Shown: positions 48,145 through 57,794, counted from the stretch's first letter. The stretch is DNA of 64,000 bases from Metabacillus flavus (GCF_018283675.1 NZ_JAGVRK010000001.1:1612001-1676000), one strand, 5' to 3'. Notes: a model not told the origin generated them from the letters alone. Program-made: numbers and translations.

Positions 48145-49512
48145 GTGTCATTCGAATTTAAAATGCCGGATATCGGTGAAGGAATCCATGAAGGCGAGAT
48201 CGTAAAATGGTTTGTTAAGCCAGGTGACGAAATTGAAGAGGACGACGTACTTGCAGAGGTTCAAAACGATAAAGCAGTCGTTGAAATTCCTTCTCCTGTA
48301 AAAGGAAAAGTATTAGAACTTAAAGTTGATGAGGGAACAGTTGCAACAGTTGGACAAACTCTAATCACTTTTGACGCTCCAGGCTACGAGAACCTTAAAT
48401 TCAAGGGTGACGATCATGGAAGCGATGAGAAAAAAGAAGAAAAAACTGAGGCTCAGGTTCAATCAACAGGCGAAGCGGGTCAAGATGTGAAAAAAGAAGA
48501 AGCTCCAAAGCAAGAACCTGCTGCTGAAACAGGTGCAGGAAGCCAGGATCAGGTTGAAGCTGACCCTAATAAACGCATTGTAGCTATGCCATCTGTGCGT
48601 AAATATGCACGCGAGCAAGGAATTGATATCCGTCAAGTAAACGGATCCGGCAAAAACGGACGCGTATCTAAAGAAGATATCGATGCATTCGGCAAAGGCG
48701 GAGCTGCGCAACCAACAGAAGCTCCAGTAGCAGAAGAAAGCAAACAAGAATCTAAACAAGATTCTAAACAAGATTCAAAACCTGCTGCACAAGCAATTCC
48801 GGAAGGCGATCTTCCTGAAACACGTGAAAAAATGTCCGGCATGAGAAGAGCGATTGCTAAAGCAATGGTAAACTCCAAGCATACGGCTCCTCACGTTACG
48901 CTTATGGATGAAATTGATGTTACTGAGCTTGTTGCACACCGTAAAAAATTCAAAGATGTTGCGGCAGACCAGGGTATTAAGTTAACATATTTACCGTACG
49001 TTGTGAAAGCTCTTACTTCTGCGCTGAAAAAGTTCCCAGTGCTTAATACATCCCTTGATGACAGCACAGACGAAATTGTTCAAAAGCACTACTACAACAT
49101 CGGTATCGCTGCAGACACCGAAAAAGGTCTCCTGGTACCTGTTGTTAAAAATGCTGACCGCAAATCTGTATTCGAAATCTCTGATGAGATCAATCAGCTT
49201 GCAGTTAAAGCGCGTGATGGTAAACTTTCCGGTGCCGAAATGAAAGGTGCATCCTGCACAATCTCTAACATCGGTTCTGCCGGCGGACAATGGTTCACTC
49301 CGGTAATCAACCATCCTGAGGTAGCAATCCTTGGAATTGGCCGTATTGCTGAAAAGGCTGTTGTACGCGATGGTGAAATTGTTGTAGCTCCAGTTCTTGC
49401 TCTATCCTTGAGCTTCGACCACCGTATGATTGATGGTGCAACCGCACAAAATGCAATGAACCACATCAAGCGTTTGCTGAATGACCCACAACTTATTTTA
49501 ATGGAGGCGTAA
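48145..49512 (+). CDS. pdhC: dihydrolipoamide acetyltransferase (E2 of PDH)
   Basis: A 455-residue protein: one lipoyl domain ([11 protein letters not shown], lipoyl Lys ~44), an Ala/Pro/Gln/Lys linker with repeats of [11 protein letters not shown], a peripheral-subunit-binding domain ([19 protein letters not shown]) and a catalytic acetyltransferase domain ending with [13 protein letters not shown] (HxxxDG). It forms the complex core. GGGAGG precedes the start. Confidence 0.96.
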   Translation: MSFEFKMPDIGEGIHEGEIVKWFVKPGDEIEEDDVLAEVQNDKAVVEIPSPVKGKVLELKVDEGTVATVGQTLITFDAPGYENLKFKGDDHGSDEKKEEKTEAQVQSTGEAGQDVKKEEAPKQEPAAETGAGSQDQVEADPNKRIVAMPSVRKYAREQGIDIRQVNGSGKNGRVSKEDIDAFGKGGAAQPTEAPVAEESKQESKQDSKQDSKPAAQAIPEGDLPETREKMSGMRRAIAKAMVNSKHTAPHVTLMDEIDVTELVAHRKKFKDVAADQGIKLTYLPYVVKALTSALKKFPVLNTSLDDSTDEIVQKHYYNIGIAADTEKGLLVPVVKNADRKSVFEISDEINQLAVKARDGKLSGAEMKGASCTISNIGSAGGQWFTPVINHPEVAILGIGRIAEKAVVRDGEIVVAPVLALSLSFDHRMIDGATAQNAMNHIKRLLNDPQLILMEA

Positions 49513-49515
49513 TCA

Positions 49516-50928
49516 ATGGTAGTAGGAGATTTCCCTATTGAGACTGACACTCTTGTCATTGGTGCGGGACCTGGCGGCTATGTAGCCGCCATCCGCGCTG
49601 CACAGCTAGGACAAAAAGTAACAATCGTTGAAAAAGGAACTTTGGGCGGAGTTTGCCTAAACGTTGGATGTATTCCTTCCAAAGCATTGATTTCAGCTGG
49701 TCACCGCTTCGAAAATGCTAAGCATTCCGAAGACATGGGAATCACGGCTGAGAACGTAAAAGTTGATTTTACAAAGGTTCAGGAATGGAAGGGCAGTGTT
49801 GTCAACAAGCTTACGAGCGGTGTTGAAGGCCTTCTTAAAGGCAACAAAGTAGAAATCGTCCGTGGAGAAGCATACTTCGTAGACGGCGAATCCATTAAAG
49901 TAATGGATGAAAATTCTTCTCAAACTTATAAATTTAAAAATGCAATCATTGCGACGGGTTCCCGTCCGATCGAACTTCCAGCTTTCAAATACTCTGACCG
50001 TGTTATCCATTCTACAGGCGCTCTTGCTCTTAAAGATGTTCCGAAGAAATTGGTTGTAATCGGCGGAGGCTACATCGGTACTGAGCTTGGAACGGCGTAT
50101 GCAAACTTCGGTACTGAAGTAACTATTATTGAAGCTTTGGATGATATTTTAATGGGCTTTGAGAAACAAATGAGCTCACTTGTTAAACGTAACCTGAAGA
50201 AAAAAGGGAACGTTGACATTCATACGAAAGCAATGGCTAAATCTGTTGAAGAAACAGAAAATGGCGTGAAAGTAACATTTGAAGTGAAAGGCGAAGAGCA
50301 AACGGTTGAAGCGGATTACGTACTTGTAACAGTAGGACGCCGTCCAAACACTGATGAACTTGGCCTTGAGCAAGTAGGTGTTGAAATGAGCGACCGCGGC
50401 GTTATCAAAATTGATAAACAATGCCGCACAAGCGTTTCAAACATCTTCGCAATCGGCGATATCGTAGAAGGTCCTCCGCTTGCACATAAAGCTTCTTATG
50501 AAGGTAAAATTGCTGCAGAAGCAATCGCTGGCGAATCTTCCGAAATTGACTATCTTGGAATTCCAGCTGTTGTATTCTCAGAGCCTGAACTTGCTACTGT
50601 AGGTTATACAGAAGCTCAAGCTAAAGAAGAAGGCCTTGAGGTAACAGCTGCTAAATTCCCGTTTGCTGCTAATGGACGTGCTCTGTCTCTTAACGAAACA
50701 GACGGTTTCATGAAACTGATCACGACAAAAGAAGATGGAATCGTAATCGGCGCTCAAATCGCTGGTGCGAACGCTTCTGATATGATTTCTGAGCTTGGTC
50801 TTGCGATCGAATCCGGTATGACGGCTGAAGATATCGCAATGACGATCCATGCTCACCCAACTTTGGGCGAGATCACAATGGAAGCTGCTGAAGTAGCTCT
50901 TGGAAGCCCGATTCATATCATTAAATAA
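49516..50928 (+). CDS. pdhD: dihydrolipoyl dehydrogenase (E3)
   Basis: A 470-residue flavoprotein: FAD motif [17 protein letters not shown], redox disulfide [16 protein letters not shown] motif [18 protein letters not shown] and the C-terminal HAHPTLGE (His-Glu base). It reoxidises the lipoyl group. It starts 3 bases after pdhC with GGAGGCG as site and ends the operon. Confidence 0.96.
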   Translation: MVVGDFPIETDTLVIGAGPGGYVAAIRAAQLGQKVTIVEKGTLGGVCLNVGCIPSKALISAGHRFENAKHSEDMGITAENVKVDFTKVQEWKGSVVNKLTSGVEGLLKGNKVEIVRGEAYFVDGESIKVMDENSSQTYKFKNAIIATGSRPIELPAFKYSDRVIHSTGALALKDVPKKLVVIGGGYIGTELGTAYANFGTEVTIIEALDDILMGFEKQMSSLVKRNLKKKGNVDIHTKAMAKSVEETENGVKVTFEVKGEEQTVEADYVLVTVGRRPNTDELGLEQVGVEMSDRGVIKIDKQCRTSVSNIFAIGDIVEGPPLAHKASYEGKIAAEAIAGESSEIDYLGIPAVVFSEPELATVGYTEAQAKEEGLEVTAAKFPFAANGRALSLNETDGFMKLITTKEDGIVIGAQIAGANASDMISELGLAIESGMTAEDIAMTIHAHPTLGEITMEAAEVALGSPIHIIK

Positions 50929-50937
50929 ATTGCATAA

Positions 50938-50969
50938 AAAAAGACCTCCGCGAAAGCGGAGGTCTTTTT
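50938..50969. terminator. terminator of pdhABCD, shared with slp
   Basis: AAAGACCTCCGC-GAAA-GCGGAGGTCTTT, 12-bp stem with a GAAA tetraloop, flanked by A and T runs. Confidence 0.94.
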
Positions 50970-51366
50970 AATGCTTCAATACTTTTCGAAGAGGGTTTAA
51001 TATTTCTTCTTTTGTCTGTACCATTCCTTCAATGTGAATGACTACTTTTTTATTGTCCATAACTAGCAAGGACGGATATTTACTGATGCCGAATGGATTT
51101 TTTTGTTCTTCCTGATACACCTTGAAATTCTCGGAATCAACCGGATATTGTTCTTTAATAGTCAGCAGCGCATCATAATACTGTTTTTCATCCTCAATTT
51201 TATCTCCGTCTGAGAAGAAAACAATCACTTTGTCTTCTGTTTGGATGGAAGTGCCTGAGGTCTGGGACATTAATCCTGGGAACGTGCAGGAAGAGAGAAA
51301 CAGAACAGGCCCAATCATCACCGTCAAAAACATCCGATCGAACTGATTTATCTTATCTGTGAACAC
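50968..51366 (-). CDS. slp: small lipoprotein Slp
   Basis: A 132-residue protein with a GTG start after GGGGAGGGG. The N-terminus precedes a hydrophobic core and lipobox LSSC (Cys27). The mature part reads like a thioredoxin-fold remnant (VIVFFSDGDKIEDEKQYYDAL … YPSLLVMDNKKVVIHIEG) without the CxxC. It sits convergent to pdhD, the place of slp in B. subtilis. Confidence 0.8.
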   Translation of the reverse strand: MFTDKINQFDRMFLTVMIGPVLFLSSCTFPGLMSQTSGTSIQTEDKVIVFFSDGDKIEDEKQYYDALLTIKEQYPVDSENFKVYQEEQKNPFGISKYPSLLVMDNKKVVIHIEGMVQTKEEILNPLRKVLKH

Positions 51367-51818
51367 GATTTACCCCTCCCCAGTCCTATTTCCGGTCTCA
51401 AATTAACCCCATTTTATCATAATCCTATTTCATTCCTTTAAATGTCATCAAAATGTTACCGAATTGAAAAATGGAATTTTCAAATTAAAAAGTTACTTCC
51501 ACTTATATAAACGGAAGTAACTAGAAATTCGTTTCATTTTTTTCCAATTATTTAATCTTTATTTTTAATTGAGAAAATTTTAAACTAAACTTTTACTTAT
51601 TAGGTGGTTGTTTTAAAAAGGCTATGTTCAAGTATGATGTTGATTTTTAACACCTCTTAATTGGAGCGGAGGGCGTGAGCAGAAGGACAGGTGAGCCCCC
51701 ATTGCAGACCCACTGAAAGCGAGCATCCTTAGGCAGAATACTATGATTTAGATAGAGCAAATCTTTCCTGGAGCAAAGAACGCTCTCAGCAGCAGGGTTC
51801 TAAGAATGGATAAACAAT
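51367..51818. other. intergenic stretch between slp and DUF1885 gene
   Basis: 450 bases, AT-rich at first, then the decayed repeat at 51655-51802. No ORF or RNA gene is supported. Confidence 0.5.
51655..51802. repeat. second degraded Bacillus intergenic repeat
   Basis: Shares GGACAGGTGAG(A/C)CCCC and GCAGGGTTCTAA with the element at 12786-12880. The middle (AAAGCGAGCATCC … CCTGGAGC) fits the 3' part of the same Bacillus repeat family. Confidence 0.5.
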
Positions 51819-52205
51819 TTATCCATATCGCATAACCTTTCCATTAAACAGATGCAGCTCCGCTTTCATTTTCTTAGCAAGGAACTTGCAAAGTTCATTG
51901 GCCTTTCCTTTATCCCCGTGTCCTGAAGAGGCGGGCAGGTATACCTGGACCGTTGTTGCACCCCCATCTTCTAACTGGATGATTCCTATATAAATATGAT
52001 TGAAGCCAGGCTGTTCACTTCTTAATATAAGCAAGCGGTCATTTTCCTCAAAGGTTTCATAGGGAAAGGCGGTCTCGCTGTATTCCCAGCCAAGCTGTTC
52101 CCCTGTTTTTGCTGTTATGTTTTTATAGTAGTCAATATATTCATAAATGGTTTTTAAAGAGAGCGGTTCCATATTTTTTAAAACGATGCTTGCATGTTCT
52201 CCCAC
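51819..52205 (-). CDS. DUF1885 family protein
   Basis: A 128-residue protein (GGGAGAACATG region; the frame starts MGEHASIVL after AGGAGG on the minus strand). Text such as LKTIYEYIDYYKNITAKTGEQLGWEYSETAFPY and the closing KMKAELHLFNGKVMRYG fits DUF1885, a small alpha/beta family of Bacillaceae with no known function. Confidence 0.72.
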   Translation of the reverse strand: MGEHASIVLKNMEPLSLKTIYEYIDYYKNITAKTGEQLGWEYSETAFPYETFEENDRLLILRSEQPGFNHIYIGIIQLEDGGATTVQVYLPASSGHGDKGKANELCKFLAKKMKAELHLFNGKVMRYG

Positions 52206-52320
52206 ATCCAGTCCTCCTTTTTCCTGTTGATTATATTGTATTCTAAAAAATCTGATATTTACAACAAATTCTGTTCATACATCTCAATCCAAAGGAGGAA
52301 GGGTCCCCAATCTAATTTAT

Positions 52321-52362
52321 GAGAGATTTATCCGCCCTTCCTTCCCATGTGATAAATCTCTC
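52321..52362. repeat. inverted repeat with 12-bp arms
   Basis: GAGAGATTTATC (52321-52332) and its exact complement GATAAATCTCTC (52351-52362) enclose 18 bases. The purine-rich AAAGGAGGAAGGG just upstream is complementary to CCCTTCCTTCC inside the loop, so larger alternative folds exist. No T-run follows. Confidence 0.6.
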
Positions 52363-52390
52363 CTCCCCATACAATAGGTCGCCTTGACAA

Positions 52391-52559
52391 GAATGGGCTC
52401 CGGCCTGTACTCGGACCGCTAAGGCTGCTGAACAACTTGAAAAGTGTATTTTTTGAAGGACCTGACGGTGAAACAATCGAATTGATCGAGGAAAAAATGC
52501 GCTCAAAACAAATTAAATGTGACATACTTTTTATACTTGACGAATACAATGTGACATAA
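52391..52559 (+). pseudogene. VOC/glyoxalase-family C-terminal remnant
   Basis: The frame reads NGLRPVLGPLRLLNNLKSVFFEGPDGETIELIEEKM before running on to a stop at 52557. FFEGPDGETIELIE is the hallmark C-terminal strand of vicinal-oxygen-chelate proteins (metal Glu). No 5' part of such a gene is present, so it is a truncated remnant. Its tail overlaps the SR1 promoter. Confidence 0.6.
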
Positions 52560-52565
52560 TAATAT
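52518..52565 (+). promoter_or_regulatory. SR1 promoter with two CcpN-like operators
   Basis: Promoter TTGACG (52537-52542), 17-base spacer, TAATAT (52560-52565). TGTGACATACT (52518-52528) matches the CcpN consensus TRTGHYATAYW fully; TGTGACATAAT (52550-52560) matches with one change and sits inside the spacer. In B. subtilis CcpN represses sr1 under glycolytic conditions, so the same control is expected. Confidence 0.78.
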
Positions 52566-52617
52566 ATATTTAACAGATCATTAAAACCGCTTACAATTAT
52601 GAAAAGGGGATGGGAAG

Positions 52618-52740
52618 ATGGGAACAATCGTTTGCCAGGATTGCAACAGCACGATCAGCCACTTTGAAGATGAAAAAGTATCCACTTTGTACGGAAGATG
52701 CTTAAATTGTGAGTGCGAAAAAACTGAAATTAAACGGTAA
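52618..52740 (+). CDS. sr1P: SR1P peptide (GapA-binding)
   Basis: A 40-residue peptide: MGTIVCQDCN … HFEDEKVSTLYGRC then CECEK. This closely follows B. subtilis SR1P (39 aa, MGTIVCQDCNEAIHYFEDEKVTTLYG). Two cysteine pairs (CQDC, CLNC) suggest a small zinc-ribbon. In B. subtilis it binds GapA and, through it, promotes RNase J1 activity. AAAAGGGGATGG precedes the ATG. It is encoded by the SR1 RNA. Confidence 0.9.
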   Translation: MGTIVCQDCNSTISHFEDEKVSTLYGRCLNCECEKTEIKR

Positions 52741-52768
52741 TCTTTTCGAGGGGTTAAGATAAAAAGGG

Positions 52769-52805
52769 AAAAGCATGCGCTGAGTCTGGCGCATGCTTTT
52801 ATTTA
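52769..52805 (+). terminator. terminator of SR1
   Basis: AAAAGCATGCGC/GCGCATGCTTTT with an 8-base loop, then ATTTATT. It can also end the convergent speA transcript. Confidence 0.9.
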
Positions 52806-52829
52806 TTACGATTGATTCAATTCGTTCTC

Positions 52830-54305
52830 TTATCGTATGGCCTTATGCTCTTTAATAACCCGAAGGGAATTTAAGTTAGGATCCTCAGGCCCCTGCACAG
52901 GAAGCCCAACCTCCATGTTTTTTTGAATATAGGCTAGGTTATCCTCTGTAATAATCTCACCTGGAATAAAGATAGGTATCCCCGGAGGATATACCATTAT
53001 AAACTCAGCAATGATCCGTCCTGCTGATTCATTAAAATCAACGATTTCTGTTTCGGAATAGAAAGCATCCCTTGGTGTAAGTGCAAGCACTGGAATGTCA
53101 GGCAGCAGCACGGCTGTTTCTTCAATCTGACCGGGATCGCGGTGTTTGAAACGGTCTGAAAGCTCAGTCAGTGCCTCGACTAGCAAGTCTATTTCCTTCG
53201 GCGTGTCTCCAGGGGTAACAATGCAAAGGATGTTATATAAGTCGGATAATTCAACTTCAATCCTGTATTTTTCCCGCAGCCACTTCTCCACATCATAGCC
53301 TGTTAAACCAAGCTCCTTCACTGAGATAATGAGCTTTGTCGGATCGTAATCATACGTCGACTTCGTCCCGAGAATTTCACTGCCTACACAATAGATATCC
53401 TCTATATCATTTAACTGCCGGCGAGCTGATTGAGCGAGCTGAATGGTTTTGTCAATCAGCTCCCTGCCCTCCATGGCAAGACGCTTCCTTGCTACATCCA
53501 GCGAAGCGAGCAGCAGATAGGATGTTGAGGTTGTAGTCATCATACTCAAAATTGACTGTACCCTTTGAGCGGATACAAGCCCTTCTCTGACATTTAGGAC
53601 CGAGCTCTGTGTCATGGAGCCTCCGAGCTTATGAACGCTCGTTGCAGCCATGTCAGCACCTGCCTGCATAGCTGACATGGGAAGCTCTTCGTGAAAATGG
53701 ATGTGCACACCATGTGCCTCATCCACCAAAACAGGTACATGATAGGAATGGGCAATTTCGACGATTTTTTTCAAATCTGCCGAGATGCCAAAATAAGTAG
53801 GGTTTATGACAAGAACCCCTTTGGCATCAGGGTGCTGATCAAGAGCAGTCTGCACAGAGTCAGTGGTGATTCCGTGAGATATACCGAGCTCTTTATCGAC
53901 TTCAGGATGAATAAATACGGGAATTGCACCAGAGAAAACAATGGCGGTCATTACTGATTTATGAACATTTCGCGGAACAATAATTTTATCTCCAGGCTTG
54001 CAGACAGCCATGACCATTGTCATGATCGCCCCGCTCGTTCCTTGAACGGAGAAAAATGTATAATCAGCTCCAAATGCTTCTGCAGCAAGCTCCTGCGCTT
54101 CTTTAATAATTCCCTTTGGAGAATGCAGGTCATCTAGAGGTCCTATATTAATCAGATCCATTTTAAGGGCGTTTTCGCCGATATAATCCCTGAAATCCGG
54201 ATCAATACCGGCCCCTTTTTTGTGTCCTGGTATATGAAATTGAATTGGATTCCGGTCAATGTGTTTTTTTAATCCGGTATAAAGCGGTGTTAGGTTTTGA
54301 TTCAA
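52830..54305 (-). CDS. speA: arginine/lysine decarboxylase (PLP fold type I)
   Basis: A 491-residue decarboxylase: TPLYTGLKKH, FHIPGHKKG, SVQGTSGA, VDEAHGVHIHFHE and the PLP-lysine motif ATSVHKLGGSMTQSS; the C-terminal Orn/Lys/Arg decarboxylase domain ends near MVYPPGIPIFIPGE. The TTG start at 54305 follows AAGGTGG by 9 bases and gives the length of B. subtilis SpeA (490 aa); the longer frame to 54410 is not preferred. It makes agmatine from arginine for polyamine synthesis. Confidence 0.9.
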   Translation of the reverse strand: MNQNLTPLYTGLKKHIDRNPIQFHIPGHKKGAGIDPDFRDYIGENALKMDLINIGPLDDLHSPKGIIKEAQELAAEAFGADYTFFSVQGTSGAIMTMVMAVCKPGDKIIVPRNVHKSVMTAIVFSGAIPVFIHPEVDKELGISHGITTDSVQTALDQHPDAKGVLVINPTYFGISADLKKIVEIAHSYHVPVLVDEAHGVHIHFHEELPMSAMQAGADMAATSVHKLGGSMTQSSVLNVREGLVSAQRVQSILSMMTTTSTSYLLLASLDVARKRLAMEGRELIDKTIQLAQSARRQLNDIEDIYCVGSEILGTKSTYDYDPTKLIISVKELGLTGYDVEKWLREKYRIEVELSDLYNILCIVTPGDTPKEIDLLVEALTELSDRFKHRDPGQIEETAVLLPDIPVLALTPRDAFYSETEIVDFNESAGRIIAEFIMVYPPGIPIFIPGEIITEDNLAYIQKNMEVGLPVQGPEDPNLNSLRVIKEHKAIR

Positions 54306-54457
54306 TGTATAATTCCACCTTCTTTGTCTGAAATACGTCCTTAATAAAAACACATGAATTATATCATTAGGAGCCATTTTTATAAAGAAAATTTTGCTTT
54401 GCTTTGTCAAAGGAAATCGAATCGTCTCTATCGAAAGGATTAAAAGGGGGGATGATA

Positions 54458-55429
54458 ATGATGTGGAAAACGAAAGTAACAGAATTGCTGGGCATCAACT
54501 ATCCGATCATTCAAGGGGGACTTGCCTACCTCGCTTATTCAGACTTGGCAGCCGCTGTTTCCAATGCCGGTGGCCTCGGTCAGATTACAGCCATGTCACT
54601 TAGGTCTACGGAAGAGCTAAAGGAAGAAATCCGTAAAACGAGAATGAAAACAGACCGGCCTTTCGGAGTGAACTTTGCCATAGGGCAGCACGGCCGGCCT
54701 TTTTCCAGTATGCTTGAAGCAGCCATCGAAGAAGAAGTCCCGGTAATTTCTATGACGGGAGGAAATCCTGCTCCAATTTTTGAACAGCTCAAAGGAGTAC
54801 CTGTGAAAAAACTCGTTTTGGTTGCAGCAAGAAGGCAAGCGGAAAAAGCAGAGGAAATGGGTGCAGATGCGGTCATAGCTGTCGGCCAGGAAGGCGGAGG
54901 GCATTTAGGGAAAAATGATACCGGAACCTTTGTGCTGATTCCGCAAATTGTAAATTCAGTTTCAATACCTGTTATCGCATCTGGCGGAATTGCCGATGGA
55001 AGAGGACTAATGGCTTCGCTTGCATTTGGAGCAGAGGGAATTGAAATGGGGACGAGATTTATTGCAGTAAAAGAGTGTGTGCATGCCCATATTAACTACA
55101 AGCAGGATTTAATCAATTCCAGCGAAATTGGCACAGTGCTTATAAAAAAGAGCATTGGAGCGCCTGCAAGAGCTCTGACGAACGAGTGGACAGACACAAT
55201 CCTGCAGCTTGAAGAACAAAAATCCGGTTATGAGGGATTAAAAGGGTATATTGATGGACAGGCAAATAAAAAATACATATACGAGGGAAAACGGTCTGAA
55301 GGATTCGGCTGGGGCGGACAGTCTGCAGGTCTTATTCACGACATTCCCACTGTCCAGGAATTATTTGATAGAATGTTGAAAGAGGGAGAAAGCATCCGGA
55401 ATACATGGGGGATTAGCGAAAAAGATTGA
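54458..55429 (+). CDS. nitronate monooxygenase / FabK-like flavoprotein
   Basis: A 323-residue FMN TIM-barrel: NYPIIQGGLAYLAYSDLAAAVSNAGGLGQI, VIAVGQEGGGHLG (catalytic His), IPVIASGGIADGRGLMASLAFGAEGIEMGTRF and GWGGQSAGLI. This is the NMO (2-nitropropane dioxygenase)/enoyl-ACP reductase II family; the two cannot be told apart safely. Start ATG 54458 follows AAAAGGGGGG. Divergent from speA. yktA follows 9 bases later. Confidence 0.85.
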   Translation: MMWKTKVTELLGINYPIIQGGLAYLAYSDLAAAVSNAGGLGQITAMSLRSTEELKEEIRKTRMKTDRPFGVNFAIGQHGRPFSSMLEAAIEEEVPVISMTGGNPAPIFEQLKGVPVKKLVLVAARRQAEKAEEMGADAVIAVGQEGGGHLGKNDTGTFVLIPQIVNSVSIPVIASGGIADGRGLMASLAFGAEGIEMGTRFIAVKECVHAHINYKQDLINSSEIGTVLIKKSIGAPARALTNEWTDTILQLEEQKSGYEGLKGYIDGQANKKYIYEGKRSEGFGWGGQSAGLIHDIPTVQELFDRMLKEGESIRNTWGISEKD

Positions 55430-55438
55430 GGTGAGCAC

Positions 55439-55711
55439 ATGGATTATCAGTATCCGTTAGCTGCTGATTGGTCAACAGAAGAAATTATTGACGCCGTTCA
55501 ATTTTTTGAAAATGTTGAAAAGGCCTATGAACAGGGAATCAGCAGGGAAGATTTCATGAACAGCTATCGGAGGTTTAAAGAAATCGTTCCAAGCAAAGCA
55601 GAGGAGAAAAGCCTTTGTGATGAATTTGAAGAGGTAAGCGGTTATTCTTCGTACCGCACCGTAAAAAAAGCAAAAGCCAGTGAAGATGGAGATCGAATAA
55701 AAATGTCCTAA
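55439..55711 (+). CDS. yktA: UPF0223 family protein YktA
   Basis: A 90-residue helical protein: [32 protein letters not shown] … [30 protein letters not shown], the UPF0223 pattern. Function unknown. It follows the flavoprotein gene with a short gap and is probably cotranscribed. Same location as B. subtilis yktA. Confidence 0.9.
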   Translation: MDYQYPLAADWSTEEIIDAVQFFENVEKAYEQGISREDFMNSYRRFKEIVPSKAEEKSLCDEFEEVSGYSSYRTVKKAKASEDGDRIKMS

Positions 55712-55712
55712 A

Positions 55713-55745
55713 CAAAATCCCGGGGGGCACCCGGGATTTTGTTAT
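55713..55745. terminator. bidirectional terminator yktA/yktB
   Basis: CAAAATCCCGGG/CCCGGGATTTTG with a 5-base loop. Confidence 0.92.
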
Positions 55746-56377
55746 TTAGTTGATTGTTGAGCCAGCTGATAGAGAGGCAGCAGTGTTTTCAATGATTGCT
55801 CAGCTTTATCAATAAATTCTTCAGCACTCATGGATTCTGCTTCCTCCCTGCTGAAATGAACACCGCAAAGCATTTCCGCTTTTTTTACCTTTTGGAGTCT
55901 TATGGCCATTTCTTTAAGCCCTTTTTTCCCGAGATTTCTTTGTGCAGCAGCTCCCGGCTTAGTATGGTCTGAGGACCATACAAAATGGTCCGGAATTTCT
56001 ATCATTATCTGATTAAGATTTTTTTCAGCTGCTTTTCCAAAGCCTTCTTTGGCTGGAGCTTCGTAAATCATAGCAAACCATATAAAAACATGGGTTTCCC
56101 ATAGGCCAATCTGGAAATGAGGAAGCATTTTATAGCCTCTCTTACTATTGGCGAAAGCTACCCATGTATCATCAGGGGGGTTTACGGAACGCCTTGCATG
56201 CTTTGCGACATGCGGAAACATCTCATCACCGGTCCAGCTGGACAAGACGGTACTGAAGTGCTCACCAAGGCTTTCAAGCTTCGGGCGTACCTGCTGAATT
56301 AATTTCTCCATCCGCTGATCCAGACCATCTATTGTGAATACTTCAAAATCATCTTTATTAAACCCCGTGAATTTCAT
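55742..56377 (-). CDS. yktB: UPF0637 family protein YktB
   Basis: A 211-residue protein beginning [23 protein letters not shown] and containing [53 protein letters not shown], the UPF0637 pattern. Function unknown. AGGAGG lies 12 bases before the ATG; the upstream extension of the frame (to 56515) is not typical of the family. Confidence 0.9.
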   Translation of the reverse strand: MKFTGFNKDDFEVFTIDGLDQRMEKLIQQVRPKLESLGEHFSTVLSSWTGDEMFPHVAKHARRSVNPPDDTWVAFANSKRGYKMLPHFQIGLWETHVFIWFAMIYEAPAKEGFGKAAEKNLNQIMIEIPDHFVWSSDHTKPGAAAQRNLGKKGLKEMAIRLQKVKKAEMLCGVHFSREEAESMSAEEFIDKAEQSLKTLLPLYQLAQQSTK

Positions 56378-56628
56378 AGCTGTGTACAACCTCCTGAATC
56401 TAAGTAAAAATATTGTAGCATAACCGGCAGCACGCTCCAATAAAGTTGCACGTTTCATAGTAACGGCAAAGTGGTAAAGTATTGTACCAAGCCTTTTATA
56501 TAGGTAGATACACAATTTTTTTCACCGTGTTCCCTGTCATTATTAATGAACATAAGATATACAAAATCTCATCGGTCCCAGGTTATCAGAAGCGATTCAT
56601 GAAATGAGTATGAAAGGGGAGTTTTTCG

Positions 56629-56817
56629 ATGAAACAGGTCATTAAAGCCGCACAGCCCAGAGAGTTGAAAAATCGTATCAGTGTGATCCAGCTGGAATTG
56701 GATTATGAACTGGCCACATTGTTTGATGCGATGCAGAATAACAACGAAGATCAAAAATCTGAAAGCAAACAAAGACTTGAAAAACTCAGAAAAGAATGGC
56801 TTAAACTGCAGGCATAG
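56629..56817 (+). CDS. ykzI: conserved small protein YkzI
   Basis: A 62-residue helical protein (MKQVIKAAQPRELKNRISVIQLELDYELATLFDAMQ … KQRLEKLRKEWLKLQA). Sequence character and place between yktB and suhB match B. subtilis YkzI. AAAGGGGAG precedes the ATG. Function unknown. Confidence 0.85.
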   Translation: MKQVIKAAQPRELKNRISVIQLELDYELATLFDAMQNNNEDQKSESKQRLEKLRKEWLKLQA

Positions 56818-56828
56818 CCTGAGGATTT

Positions 56829-56856
56829 TAAACGAACCTTAAGAAGGTTCGTTTTT
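56829..56856 (+). terminator. terminator of ykzI
   Basis: AACGAACCTT/AAGGTTCGTT with a 3-base loop and TTTT tail. Confidence 0.88.
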
Positions 56857-56998
56857 ATCTGCGCCTGCCCATTCTTTTGCTACCCTTGCTGCTTGTTTTC
56901 ATGTTTTCCTTGCAGTATCCTGAATACATATCCATACATAATTTGGACAGGCCCAAAGTGCCTGAATCCGTTAAGTCCCATTAGAAAAGAGGCTAACT

Positions 56999-57793
56999 AT
57001 GACAAATTGGAAAGAAATTAATCATCAGGCAAAAAGCTGGATTAGAGAAGCAGGAGAAAGGATCCGCGGCTCCTTTACAACGTCTCTTTCAATACAAACG
57101 AAATCAAACCCGAATGACCTTGTTACCAACATGGACAAAGAAACTGAACAGTTTTTTATAAGCAAAATTAAAGAAACCTACCCCGATCACCGAATACTGG
57201 GAGAAGAGGGATATGGACATGAAATCGAGGACTCCAAAGGGATCATTTGGATTATTGATCCGATAGATGGAACAATGAATTTCGTGCATCAGCAGCGTAA
57301 TTTTGCCATCTCTATCGGAATTTACGAAGAGGGCACCGGCATGATCGGTCTCATCTATGATGTTGTCCATGATGAGCTGTACCATGCGTTTAAAGGCGAA
57401 GGCGCTTATATGGATGACACCCCTCTGCCTAAGCTTGAAATCAGAAAAGTAAAGGAAGCAATTATTGGCTTGAATGCTACCTGGGTTACAGAAAACAGAA
57501 GGATTGATCCATCCGTTCTGGCTCCGCTTGTAAGAAATGCAAGAGGAACTCGTTCATACGGATCAGCAGCACTCGAGTTCGCTTATGTTGTTTCAGGAAG
57601 ACTGGACTGCTACATTACAATGAGGCTTGCCCCATGGGATTTCGCCGGCGGGCTGGTGCTGCTTGAAGAAGTGGGCGGAATAGCAACGACAGTCAGCGGC
57701 GAACCAATCAACATAATAGAACGGAACAGTATATTCGCATCAAGGCCTGGCCTTCATGAAGAAGTGCTGAATGGCTATTTGAAAAAAGCATAA
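56999..57793 (+). CDS. suhB: inositol-1-monophosphatase family protein
   Basis: A 264-residue phosphatase: GEEGYG (metal Glu), WIIDPIDGTMNFVHQ (DPIDGT motif) and APWDFAGGLVLLEEVGG (WDxAAG motif). It hydrolyses inositol monophosphate or related sugar phosphates. Matches B. subtilis YktC in length and position. A GNAT gene begins one base after its stop. Confidence 0.92.
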   Translation: MTNWKEINHQAKSWIREAGERIRGSFTTSLSIQTKSNPNDLVTNMDKETEQFFISKIKETYPDHRILGEEGYGHEIEDSKGIIWIIDPIDGTMNFVHQQRNFAISIGIYEEGTGMIGLIYDVVHDELYHAFKGEGAYMDDTPLPKLEIRKVKEAIIGLNATWVTENRRIDPSVLAPLVRNARGTRSYGSAALEFAYVVSGRLDCYITMRLAPWDFAGGLVLLEEVGGIATTVSGEPINIIERNSIFASRPGLHEEVLNGYLKKA

Positions 57794-57794
57794 A

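Larger units (their letters stand above)
52572..52805 (+). ncRNA. sr1: SR1 dual-function small RNA
   Basis: About 230 nt from the CcpN-controlled promoter to a strong terminator (AAAAGCATGCGC/GCGCATGCTTTT, 52769-52800). It encodes SR1P and lies between slp/DUF1885 and speA, where B. subtilis sr1 (205 nt) lies between pdhD and speA. In B. subtilis the RNA also base-pairs with ahrC mRNA; the pairing region is not verified here. A cre-like TAAAACCGCTTACA (52582-52595, one mismatch) lies just downstream of the start. Confidence 0.82.

Noticed and set aside
54306-54410. N-terminal extension of SpeA
   Set aside because: Upstream starts lack a ribosome binding site; TTG 54305 with AAGGTGG gives the known length.
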